Assembly (NCBI GenBank): GCA_015057635.1
Contig: SVEB01000103.1
Coordinates: forward strand, 1 to 64,000
Direction: 5' to 3'
From: Lachnospiraceae bacterium
GTDB lineage: Bacteria; Bacillota; Clostridia; Lachnospirales; Lachnospiraceae
DNA: 64,000 nt
Both the position numbers and the translations under genes were made by a program. The notes below the pieces were generated by a model. The model had not been told where the DNA came from. It was given only the letters and a program-made list of their open reading frames with translations, and searched no databases. The first letter of the stretch is position 1. Each line of letters opens with the position of its first letter. Positions 46,511 to 53,913 of the stretch are shown here, one piece after another.

Positions 46511-46539
46511 TTGTCTTTTTGAAATTTCTGTAGTATAAT
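46511..46539 (+). promoter_or_regulatory. Sigma-A promoter of the AraC-type regulator
   Basis: TTGTCT (46511-46516), 17 bases, TATAAT (46534-46539), giving a leader of about 134 bases. The rest of the 307-base divergent gap is AT-rich and shows no gene. Confidence 0.65.
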
Positions 46540-46679
46540 AAATAGGAAGAAAAAAGGAATGGAACGTCCTTTTGGGAGTTACAATTGAATTGGATTTTAG
46601 AGTTATATCAAAGTGTGGAAGTCACCATTTTACCATATTTCTACCGTAGGAAGGGTGCTTTATCATAAAGGAGAAGAAA

Positions 46680-47510
46680 ATGATTTTAGATAAGACAGAT
46701 GATTTTTTGATTGAACGAAAAAAAGGGAAAATTTCAAGATGCACCAATGAGCCACATTATCATCCTTATTTTGAGATGATCTATCTTGTCTCGGGGGAGG
46801 GAAACTGTTGTCTGCAGCATAATATTTACAAACTTGGAAAAGGGAATTTGATTATGATCCCGGCCGGAGAAATTCATAAGACTACATATACAATCGGTGG
46901 GATTCACGATCGTATTATTGTGGATTTTACGGAATCGATGATAAATACGTTATATGAGGAATTAGGGGAAGAAAAGGTGAATGCTGCCTTAAAAAGAGGT
47001 GTGATCTCTATTCCGGACAAAAGAAGAAGCTATGTGATTGATATTTTTGAAAAACTTCTGTTTGAGAATAGCCATATTGATGTTATGTCCAAGTGTTTTA
47101 TTAGAAATTATCTTCAGGAACTTTTGTTATTTCTGATCCGATTTCAGGAGCATGGGAGCACAGTGGTAAAGGAGATGGATGTAACGAATGGGATCATTCA
47201 GAATGCGGCCACCTATATCTATCATAACTATGATAAAAATATTACCCTGAATAAGGTGGCGGGCATGAATAATATCAGTCCTTCTTATCTGTCTAAGAAG
47301 TTTAAGGAGATTACCGGTTTTGGGTTTAAGGAATATGTGATGAATGTTCGGGTGAAAGAGGCAGCCAGACAGCTTCTTGAAACCGAAAAAACAATCACGG
47401 AGATCGCAATCAGCTGCGGTTTCAACGACAGCAATTATTTCGGTGATGCCTTCAAACACATTAAGGGGATTTCACCCATGAAATACAGAAAGAGCAAAGG
47501 AGCTATTTGA
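46680..47510 (+). CDS. AraC-family transcriptional regulator with cupin sensor domain
   Basis: 276 residues. The N-terminal cupin-like domain (about 15-100; EPHYHPYFEMIYLVSGEG, GNLIMIPAGEIHKTTY) probably binds a sugar. The C-terminal AraC DNA-binding domain has two helix-turn-helix units (about 175-275; NKVAGMNNISPSYLSKKFKE and ITEIAISCGFNDSNYFGDAF). Start ATG follows AAAGGAGAAG. It could regulate the divergent MATE gene or the convergent gluconate 5-dehydrogenase gene. Hairpin copy D starts 9 bases after the stop but is oriented to the opposite strand. Confidence 0.9.
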   Translation: MILDKTDDFLIERKKGKISRCTNEPHYHPYFEMIYLVSGEGNCCLQHNIYKLGKGNLIMIPAGEIHKTTYTIGGIHDRIIVDFTESMINTLYEELGEEKVNAALKRGVISIPDKRRSYVIDIFEKLLFENSHIDVMSKCFIRNYLQELLLFLIRFQEHGSTVVKEMDVTNGIIQNAATYIYHNYDKNITLNKVAGMNNISPSYLSKKFKEITGFGFKEYVMNVRVKEAARQLLETEKTITEIAISCGFNDSNYFGDAFKHIKGISPMKYRKSKGAI

Positions 47511-47519
47511 TAGGCAGAC

Positions 47520-47723
47520 GGAGAAATCCGGGGGCTAGAAGGCATGGTGCAAATTGTGTTTCGGAATGTCCGATTCATGACGAACAAAAAGGGACGAAAT
47601 CCTTGACTATCAGACAGTATATTTGTGTCTGATAGTCAAGGACTTCGTCCCTTTTTGTCCGCTCATGCGTCCGAACATTCGAAACACAATTTGCGCCATG
47701 CCTTCTAGCCCCCAGATCTCTCC
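47520..47723 (-). repeat. Long hairpin element, copy D (inverted orientation)
   Basis: About 204 bp between convergent genes. The core (47561-47682) is the reverse complement of the other copies: read on the minus strand it begins CGAATGTTCGG and TGAGCGGACAAAAA. The middle stem is GGGACGAAATC against GACTTCGTCCC, and the apical stem TTGACTATCAGACA pairs with TGTCTGATAGTCAA. Outer arms pair nearly perfectly (GGGGGCTAGAAGGCATGG). Four of five transition differences keep G-U pairing on the minus strand, so it belongs to the dehydrogenase transcript, about 30 bases after that stop. Confidence 0.92.
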
Positions 47724-47752
47724 TTTGTCTGGTGAGGCATTTTCATAAAAAC

Positions 47753-48541
47753 TTATTTAGGCTGTTTTCCGATGTAAGCAAGGATACCGCCGTCTACGTA
47801 AAGGATGTGACCGTTTACGAAATCAGAAGCTTCGGAAGCTAAGAATACAGCTGGGCCAGCTAAATCTTCTGGAGTTCCCCATCTAGCTGCAGGAGTCTTA
47901 GCGATGATAAAGCTGTTGAAAGGATGTCCTTCTTCTCTAAGAGGTGCAGTCTGAGGAGTAGCGATGTAACCAGGTCCGATACCATTACACTGAATATTGT
48001 ATTCACCATATTCAGAAGCAATGTTCTTAGTTAACATCTTAAGGCCGCCCTTAGCAGCTGCGTAAGCAGAAACTGTTTCACGTCCTAATTCACTCATCAT
48101 AGAGCAGATGTTGATGATCTTACCGGAGTTCTTCTTGATCATGCTTGGGATGACTGCCTTAGCCATGATGAAAGGTCCGTTAAGATCGATGTCGATAACC
48201 TGTCTGAATTCAGCAGCAGTCATATCGCACATTGGGATACGTTTGATGATACCAGCGTTGTTAACTAAGATATCGATAACGCCAACTTCTTTCTCAATCT
48301 GAGCTACCATTGCGTTAACCTGATCTTCGTTAGTAACGTCACAAACATAACCATGAGCTGTGATACCAGCTTCTTTGTATGCTGCAAGACCCTTATCTAC
48401 TAATTCCTGTTTAATATCATTGAATACGATAGTTGCGCCAGCTTTAGCGTATGCGCTTGCGATAGCAAAACCGATACCATAAGAAGCACCAGTTACTAAA
48501 GCGATTTTGCCTTCAAGGGAAAACTTCTGTGTAAAATCCAT
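47753..48541 (-). CDS. Gluconate 5-dehydrogenase (short-chain dehydrogenase)
   Basis: 262 residues, strongly like the Streptococcus gluconate 5-dehydrogenase I remember. The NAD(P) site is TGASYGIGFA (about 18-27), then NNAG, the catalytic Ser in ICSMMSELG, and YAAAKGG (Tyr/Lys) near 159-165. The C-terminus VNGHILYVDGGILAYIGKQP is conserved. It interconverts gluconate and 5-ketogluconate; KduD-like activity on a related keto-sugar is possible. Codons look like those of a highly expressed gene. It is monocistronic, with hairpin copy D in its own orientation directly downstream. Confidence 0.88.
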   Translation of the reverse strand: MDFTQKFSLEGKIALVTGASYGIGFAIASAYAKAGATIVFNDIKQELVDKGLAAYKEAGITAHGYVCDVTNEDQVNAMVAQIEKEVGVIDILVNNAGIIKRIPMCDMTAAEFRQVIDIDLNGPFIMAKAVIPSMIKKNSGKIINICSMMSELGRETVSAYAAAKGGLKMLTKNIASEYGEYNIQCNGIGPGYIATPQTAPLREEGHPFNSFIIAKTPAARWGTPEDLAGPAVFLASEASDFVNGHILYVDGGILAYIGKQPK

Positions 48542-48798
48542 TTTCTATTACCTCCACGAAATATTGTTGTGTATTACTATTTCGTCACAGCGGTAATCAA
48601 AATCAGTATATGAACTTGTCAAATATGTAACAGATCTGGCTGCGAGTATGAAGGTACCGGTGCAGACAGAAAGACAAAGCCATATATGTGGCTGCGACAA
48701 AAAATAGTCAGTATGTTAAAAATAAAACACCATATGTCGTAATTAGAAAAACTAAGCACTTACAAAAATGTATGTTTTATCCTACAATAACATTGTTT

Positions 48799-48827
48799 AT
48801 TATAGACTAAAAGTTTTGCAAAATCAA
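48799..48827 (-). promoter_or_regulatory. Promoter candidate of the gluconate 5-dehydrogenase gene
   Basis: On the minus strand TTGATT (48822-48827), 17 bases, TATAAT (48799-48804). This implies a 5' leader of about 250 bases, long enough for post-transcriptional control; no known riboswitch is recognised. Confidence 0.55.
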
Positions 48828-48947
48828 GTTAATTAGTCAAGTTTGACATAATTGATAAATGAAAGAACTTACATTTGTTAAAATCAATCATGGAATAACA
48901 GGGCATGGATAAAATTGACGAAAAACACATAAAAAAAGGGAGATAAT

Positions 48948-48983
48948 ATGAAAAAATTAATAGACATTCAGAAATTTACATAA
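48948..48983 (+). CDS. Possible 11-residue small peptide ORF
   Basis: MKKLIDIQKFT is preceded by an AAAAAAGGGAG ribosome site at good distance in a 537-base intergenic region. It lies about 65 bases upstream of the yqeG promoter. I see no good promoter of its own. It could be a leader peptide, a remnant of a degraded gene or chance. Confidence 0.25.
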   Translation: MKKLIDIQKFT

Positions 48984-49012
48984 ACTTAATTTGAAAGGAG
49001 CAAGACAGGCTC

Positions 49013-49041
49013 TTGATTATCCAAAAGGGATTCGTTATAAT
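49013..49041 (+). promoter_or_regulatory. Sigma-A promoter of yqeG-aroK-aroQ
   Basis: TTGATT (49013-49018), 17 bases, perfect TATAAT (49036-49041), about 30 bases of leader before the yqeG ATG. Confidence 0.8.
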
Positions 49042-49078
49042 AAAGCAAATATTAGAATGAGCAAGAAAAGAGGATACC

Positions 49079-49600
49079 ATGTTTCAAAGATTTTACCCAA
49101 CCGATTACGTGAATTCAACGTACGAGATAGATTTTAGACAGCTATATGAGGATGGATACCGCGGAATCCTGTTTGATATTGATAATACACTGGTGGAACA
49201 TGGTGCGGATGCAAGTGAGCGCGCAATTGCACTGTTTAAGCAGTTAAGAGAGATTGGGTTTCAGGTATGTCTGATTTCTAATAATAACGAAGAACGCGTA
49301 AAACGGTTTAATGAAAAAATTAATGCAGAATACATTTACAAGGCATCGAAGCCTTCCACAAAGAATTACATCAAGGCGATGGACAAGATGGGAACCAATG
49401 TGAAGAATACTGTATTTGTAGGGGATCAGATGTTTACGGACATATATGGAGCGAACCGAGCAGGAATCCGTACGTATCTGGTAAAACCAATTGATAAGAA
49501 AGAAGAGATTCAGATCGTATTTAAACGGAAATTAGAAAAAATCGTACTGTACTTTTATGAAAAGGAAAGGAAACGAAAAAAGCATGAAAAATCATCATAA
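49079..49600 (+). CDS. yqeG: YqeG family HAD-type phosphatase
   Basis: 173 residues of the HAD IIIA family. The nucleophile motif is FDIDNTLVEHG (about 32-42), followed by LISNNNEERV (motif II) and FVGDQMFTDIYGAN (motif III/IV). It is related to PGP phosphatases; its substrate in bacteria is not settled. The C-terminal tail is very basic (KERKRKKHEKSS), and the gene overlaps the shikimate kinase start by 17 bases, so these genes are co-transcribed. Confidence 0.88.
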   Translation: MFQRFYPTDYVNSTYEIDFRQLYEDGYRGILFDIDNTLVEHGADASERAIALFKQLREIGFQVCLISNNNEERVKRFNEKINAEYIYKASKPSTKNYIKAMDKMGTNVKNTVFVGDQMFTDIYGANRAGIRTYLVKPIDKKEEIQIVFKRKLEKIVLYFYEKERKRKKHEKSS

Positions 49601-50108
49601 CAATATCGTTCTGATTGGTTTTATGGGCTCTGGCAAGACGAGCGTTGGAACGAAGCTTGCCAGAGCTTTTTCCTATCAGTTTTTAGATACGGATGCTTTG
49701 ATTGAGCAACATGCCAGGAAGAGCATTGCGCAGATTTTTGAAGAGGATGGCGAAGAGGCATTCAGGCAGATGGAAGTGGAAGAACTAAGAAAGCTAAAGC
49801 ATAACTGTAAAGATGCGATAATCTCGACCGGAGGCGGAATGCCGATGAGAGAAGAGGCGAGGATGCTCTTAAGAGAGATGGGAACCGTTATTTTGTTAAG
49901 GGCATCGAAAGAAGTAACGTTGGAGCGTCTTGCAGGGGATACCACAAGACCGCTTCTGTCAGGTGATGAGATGGAGCAGAAAATCGGAAGCTTATTGGAG
50001 AAACGAATGCCGTATTATGAAGAAGCAGCACATGCGGTCATTGATACGGATGGTAAGTCTTTTTATGAGATTATTAATGAAGTGGAAAAAATCATGAAGC
50101 ATGCATGA
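49584..50108 (+). CDS. aroK: Shikimate kinase
   Basis: 174 residues from the ATG at 49584, which has an AAGGAAAGGAAACG site inside the yqeG end; an in-frame ATG at 49557 lacks one. Walker A is GFMGSGKTSVG (about 12-22), the shikimate-binding residues are in DTDALIEQ and ISTGGGMP, and the LID arginine is in GDTTRPLLSG. It phosphorylates shikimate at O3 using ATP. Confidence 0.92.
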   Translation: MKNHHNNIVLIGFMGSGKTSVGTKLARAFSYQFLDTDALIEQHARKSIAQIFEEDGEEAFRQMEVEELRKLKHNCKDAIISTGGGMPMREEARMLLREMGTVILLRASKEVTLERLAGDTTRPLLSGDEMEQKIGSLLEKRMPYYEEAAHAVIDTDGKSFYEIINEVEKIMKHA

Positions 50109-50122
50109 GAGGGGAAGAGAGA

Positions 50123-50578
50123 ATGAAGTTATTGGTGATTAATGGGCCCAATATTAACTTTCTTGGAATTCGTGAGAAAGGAATTTATGGGCAGGAAGAC
50201 TATGACTATCTGATTCAGATGATAAAGGAGAAGGCAGAAAAGGAGAAGATTGAGATCCATACCTTTCAGAGTAATTTCGAGGGAGGGATTATTGACCGTA
50301 TCCAGCAGGCTTATTTTGATGAGACAGAAGGAATTATTATCAATCCGGGAGCATATACCCATTATAGCTATGCAGTTCGTGATGCCTTAGCGTCCGTGGA
50401 GATTCCAAAGATCGAAGTACATATTTCGAATATTCATAAACGGGAAGAATTCCGCCACACATCGGTGACAGCTCCGGTATGTGATGCACAGATCGCAGGG
50501 CTAGGCTTATATGGATATTGTGCTGCAATCGATGCGATGATTCATATGATTTCAAAGAAAGAAAACAATACGAGGTAA
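50123..50578 (+). CDS. aroQ: Type II 3-dehydroquinate dehydratase
   Basis: 151 residues from the ATG at 50123 (GAGGGGAAGAGAG site), the usual length; an ATG at 50105 overlaps aroK and is less likely. Motifs are LVINGPNINFLGIREKGIYG (1-25), with the catalytic Tyr in the IYG loop, FQSNFEGGIIDRIQ, and INPGAYTHYSYAVRDAL, then VEVHISN-like IEVHISNIHKREEFR. It converts 3-dehydroquinate to 3-dehydroshikimate. It is last in the yqeG-aroK-aroQ unit. Confidence 0.94.
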   Translation: MKLLVINGPNINFLGIREKGIYGQEDYDYLIQMIKEKAEKEKIEIHTFQSNFEGGIIDRIQQAYFDETEGIIINPGAYTHYSYAVRDALASVEIPKIEVHISNIHKREEFRHTSVTAPVCDAQIAGLGLYGYCAAIDAMIHMISKKENNTR

Positions 50579-51094
50579 GAAAAACATAAAAAGTAAGAAA
50601 ACATAAAAGTAAGAAAGTATAGAAGTAAGAAAGTATAAAAATAATAAAGTTACGAATTAGCAAGAAAGTATACCAAACAAGAAAATAGCAATACCAAGTA
50701 ATCACCAAATAAATACCAAGCAATTTCAAAAAATATCAGGCAAATGCCTGAGTACCAAGTAAGTTATAAAGCCGGCCATAAAAATTAATACCAAATACTG
50801 TATTTATTTTTATGGATAAATTTGTTATGATAGGGATATGGGTTTTATCGGGAAGTCGGTTGACATGGATGTAAGATGGAAAAACACTGCCTTGTTTTAT
50901 CCTTAGCGGTGAAGAAAAGCCTGATAAGAATAAAAAAGACATTGTTAATGCCAGAGGAAGAAATGGAATTGTATGATAAACAGGGAAAAGTGTGCGATTT
51001 TGTGGATGAACTGGTTTAGATGGAATAAGAATTAGGTTGGTCAATCAATAAACGGATAAAAAACGAGAATACTAAGAAATAGGAGCGAAGGATA
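50579..51094 (+). other. Intergenic region with A-rich imperfect tandem repeats
   Basis: 516 bases without a supported gene. Bases 50588-50690 consist of imperfect repeats of about 15-16 bases around AGTAAGAAAGTATA. A TATGAT at 50827-50832 lacks a good -35 box but is the best promoter candidate for the peptidase gene. A frame near 50948-51022 reads MPEEEMELYDKQGKVCDFVD and stops at once. It may be a NUDIX-like remnant, but this is weak. Confidence 0.4.
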
Positions 51095-52168
51095 ATGAAC
51101 AATCAGATGGAAAAAGTATTAAACATTGTAGACAGACTTGGTCTTGACGCAGTATTAATCTCAAACCGCTATAATATCCGCTATATTACCGGATATTGTG
51201 GGGATACCGGCGTTGCTTATGTTTCAAAGAACAGAAAGATCATTTTCACGGATTTTCGCTATATCTATCAGGCACAGGATGAAGCAAAAGGCTTTGAAGT
51301 AGTGGATATTGCGACAGCAGGAAGCTATGCGAAAGCAGTGGAGATGGCGGCAAAGGAAGATGGCATAAAACGTCTTGGGTTTGAAAAAGGCGAGATGCTG
51401 TTTTCTTCTTATTCTGCATACAAAGAAGCATTAAAAGAGATTGAATTCCTTCCATATGGGGAAGAATTAAATGCACTTCGTATGATTAAGACACCAGAAG
51501 AGCTTGAGAATATCAAGATGGCAGAGCATATCGGAGATATCGCATTCAAACAGATCTTAGCGGATATCCGCCCGGGTGTGACCGAACTTGAGATTGCGGC
51601 AAAGCTAGAGTATATTATGAAAACAAATGGTGCGGAAGGTCTGTCCTTCGATCCAATCGTGGCATCCGGCATCAATTCCTCTATGCCGCATGCAGTTCCT
51701 GGCAGAAAGAAGATTGAGAACGGCGATTTTGTAACAATGGATTTCGGCTGCATCTATAACGGCTACTGTTCTGATATGACAAGAACCGTAGTAGTTGGCA
51801 AGGCAAGTGAAAAACAGAAGGAAATTTACAACACCGTTTTAAATGCTCAGCTTGCTGTTTTGGAACAGTTAAAAGCAGGGATGAAAGGTTCTGATATTGA
51901 TAAGATCGCAAGAGATATTATCTACAAAGCAGGTTATGAAGGATGCTTCGGTCACGGATTAGGGCATAGCGTAGGTTTATTCATCCATGAAAGTCCTCGT
52001 GCGTCCATGAAGTCAGATGATATCGTGGAAAGCGGCATGACATTAACCGTTGAGCCAGGTATCTATGTAAAGGGATTTGGCGGTGTAAGAATCGAAGATT
52101 TAGTCGTGATTACCAAGGATGGATGTGAAAACTTTACATTCTCTGATAAAAAATTAATAGAATTATAG
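51095..52168 (+). CDS. M24 family Xaa-Pro aminopeptidase (YqhT-like)
   Basis: 357 residues. The N-terminal creatinase-like domain (1-125) is followed by the pita-bread metallopeptidase. The metal ligands are in TMDFGCIYNGYCSDMTR (two Asp), GHGLGHSVGLFIHESP (His), TVEPGIYV and GVRIEDL (Glu). It removes N-terminal residues next to proline. Gene order aroQ-peptidase-efp-spoIIIA matches the yqhS-yqhT-efp-spoIIIA order of Bacillus, supporting orthology. The start has AGGAGCGAAGG. Confidence 0.92.
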   Translation: MNNQMEKVLNIVDRLGLDAVLISNRYNIRYITGYCGDTGVAYVSKNRKIIFTDFRYIYQAQDEAKGFEVVDIATAGSYAKAVEMAAKEDGIKRLGFEKGEMLFSSYSAYKEALKEIEFLPYGEELNALRMIKTPEELENIKMAEHIGDIAFKQILADIRPGVTELEIAAKLEYIMKTNGAEGLSFDPIVASGINSSMPHAVPGRKKIENGDFVTMDFGCIYNGYCSDMTRTVVVGKASEKQKEIYNTVLNAQLAVLEQLKAGMKGSDIDKIARDIIYKAGYEGCFGHGLGHSVGLFIHESPRASMKSDDIVESGMTLTVEPGIYVKGFGGVRIEDLVVITKDGCENFTFSDKKLIEL

Positions 52169-52208
52169 AAAAATAACACAGATTTTGCACGTTTTGCGAA
52201 AAAAATAG

Positions 52209-52237
52209 TTGAAAAAAACTCGTAAGTAAGATAAACT
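52209..52237 (+). promoter_or_regulatory. Sigma-A promoter of efp
   Basis: TTGAAA (52209-52214), 17 bases, TAAACT (52232-52237), 31 bases before the ATG, within a 100-base gap after the peptidase gene. Confidence 0.65.
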
Positions 52238-52268
52238 ATTATGTAGCTAATTTTAAGGAGGATTTTTT

Positions 52269-52826
52269 ATGATTTCAGCAGGCGATTTTAGAAATGGTCT
52301 TACTCTTGAAATTGACAACGCTGTTGTACAGGTTGTTGAATTTCAGCATGTTAAACCGGGTAAGGGCGCAGCCTTTGTTAGAACAAAGTTAAGAGATATC
52401 AAAAATGGTGGTGTGACAGAAAGAACTTTCCGTCCAACTGAAAAATTCCCACAGGCACATATCGAAAGAAGCGATATGCAGTATTTATACTCTGACGGTG
52501 AATTATACCACTTTATGAATAATGAAACTTACGATCAGATCGCTTTAAATGAAGAAGCAATCGGCGATTCATTAAAATTCGTAAAAGAAAACGAAATGGT
52601 TAAGATGTGTTCTCACGCAGGCAGCGTATTTGCAATTGAACCACCTTTATTCGTAGAATTAGAAATTACAGAAACAGAACCAGGTTTCAAAGGCGATACA
52701 GCTCAGGGTGCTACAAAACCAGCTGTTGTTGAAACTGGTGCAACTGTATATGTTCCATTATTCGTTAACCAGGGAGATAAGATCCAAATCGATACTCGTA
52801 CTGGCGAATACATGAAGAGAGTTTAA
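52269..52826 (+). CDS. efp: Elongation factor P
   Basis: 185 residues, the normal length, with a KOW-like N-terminal domain and two OB-fold domains. The tip loop VKPGKGAAF carries Lys32, the position modified in many bacteria. The C-terminal signature is [13 protein letters not shown]. It relieves ribosome stalling at polyproline stretches. It has a strong AAGGAGG site and its own promoter and terminator. Confidence 0.96.
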   Translation: MISAGDFRNGLTLEIDNAVVQVVEFQHVKPGKGAAFVRTKLRDIKNGGVTERTFRPTEKFPQAHIERSDMQYLYSDGELYHFMNNETYDQIALNEEAIGDSLKFVKENEMVKMCSHAGSVFAIEPPLFVELEITETEPGFKGDTAQGATKPAVVETGATVYVPLFVNQGDKIQIDTRTGEYMKRV

Positions 52827-52859
52827 TTCTTTCTTTATTGTTCCAAATAAGAATATAAG

Positions 52860-52895
52860 AAAAGAGACCAAGGCATTTGCTTTGGTCTCTTTTTT
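52860..52895 (+). terminator. Terminator between efp and aroE (convergent)
   Basis: AAGAGACCAA and TTGGTCTCTT form a stem followed by a T-run; left side is A-rich, so it can serve both genes. Confidence 0.88.
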
Positions 52896-52924
52896 ATATG
52901 TTTATTATAGAAGAAGTGCAGGTT

Positions 52925-53698
52925 TTAACTGTTTTTGTTCATCATGTCTTCGATTTTCTTGCAGAGTGGATCAATCACATCATCCTTTATGGAAACGTCT
53001 GTGAAAAATTCCGATGCATATTTTGCCTGTGCGACAAGCATTGGAAGGCCGTTTGCAGTAAGAGCACCCTTTCTTTTGGCATCCGCTAAGAACTTGGTTT
53101 CAAGCGGGTTATAGATTAGATCCACCGCAGCTTCTAAAGAATGATAAGGAGTCAGATCGATCGGAGAGATGCCGGTGTTTGGGTACATGCCTACCGGACT
53201 TGTGTTGATGATGATCGGCGCATCCGAATGAGAAGTGGCGGCTTCCTCATAGGTGATCGTACCAGTTTCCACTTTATATTTCACGATCAGAACAGTTCCG
53301 GCATTCAGATCACGAAGTGCAGCAAGGACTGCTTTGGATGCACCTCCATTTCCAAGAACCAATACTTTTTTATTCGCCACCTCAATCTGAAACTTCTTGA
53401 GCGTGTAGATAAAGCCGATATAATCCGTGTTGTATCCATACAGGCGGCCACCACGGTTTACAATTGTATTTACGGCTCCGATCGCTTCTGCACTTTTATC
53501 AAGCTCATCTAGATAAGGCAGTACATCCTGTTTATAGGGAATGGTTACATTGATTGCCTGAAATTCTTTTTTTCTCATAAAAGAATCAAATTCTTCTTTC
53601 GCTACCGGGTGAATCTCATAAGTATAATCTGCAAGAGACTCATGAATCTGTTTGGAGTAGCTATGTCCTAATTTTTCGCCGATTAATCCGTATTCCAT
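52925..53698 (-). CDS. aroE: Shikimate dehydrogenase
   Basis: 257 residues, about 20 shorter than common AroE proteins. The substrate domain has LIGEKLGHSYSKQIHE (1-20) and VTIPYKQDVLPYLDE with the catalytic Lys. AIGAVNTIV and YNTDYIGF follow, then the NADPH site VLGNGGASKAVLAAL (about 135-149) and INTSPVGMYP. It reduces 3-dehydroshikimate to shikimate. It is inserted on the minus strand between efp and spoIIIA. The start has a GGAGGAACG-like site. Confidence 0.92.
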   Translation of the reverse strand: MEYGLIGEKLGHSYSKQIHESLADYTYEIHPVAKEEFDSFMRKKEFQAINVTIPYKQDVLPYLDELDKSAEAIGAVNTIVNRGGRLYGYNTDYIGFIYTLKKFQIEVANKKVLVLGNGGASKAVLAALRDLNAGTVLIVKYKVETGTITYEEAATSHSDAPIIINTSPVGMYPNTGISPIDLTPYHSLEAAVDLIYNPLETKFLADAKRKGALTANGLPMLVAQAKYASEFFTDVSIKDDVIDPLCKKIEDMMNKNS

Positions 53699-53798
53699 CT
53701 GTCGTTCCTCCGTATTCGCTCAATTTTATAGGGTTTATTATAAGGGATTATGGAAGGAAAAGCAATTTTCAAACTTGTCCCAGATTTAAAAAGTACAG

Positions 53799-53828
53799 TC
53801 ATATTTTCTTTATGTGTCCATATACATA
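53799..53828 (+). promoter_or_regulatory. Sigma-E promoter candidate of the spoIIIA operon
   Basis: TCATATT (53799-53805) matches the Bacillus sigma-E -35 consensus KMATATT exactly. TATACATA (53821-53828), 15 bases on, resembles the CATACAHT -10 box. spoIIIA operons are known sigma-E targets in the mother cell. Confidence 0.5.
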
Positions 53829-53913
53829 TAAAAAAAGGACAACATGTATTGCAACACTGAATTAATATATCGATAGCACATGGCATAAGATGGAAAAGAA
53901 AGGTGGGGTCAGA

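Noticed and set aside
29464..47723. CRISPR array or IS element as explanation of the repeats
   Set aside because: Copies are kilobases apart, there are no regular spacers, no cas or transposase genes and no obvious target-site duplications.
50948..51022. NUDIX-like pseudogene fragment
   Set aside because: Only about 24 codons resemble a NUDIX start and no further frame supports it.
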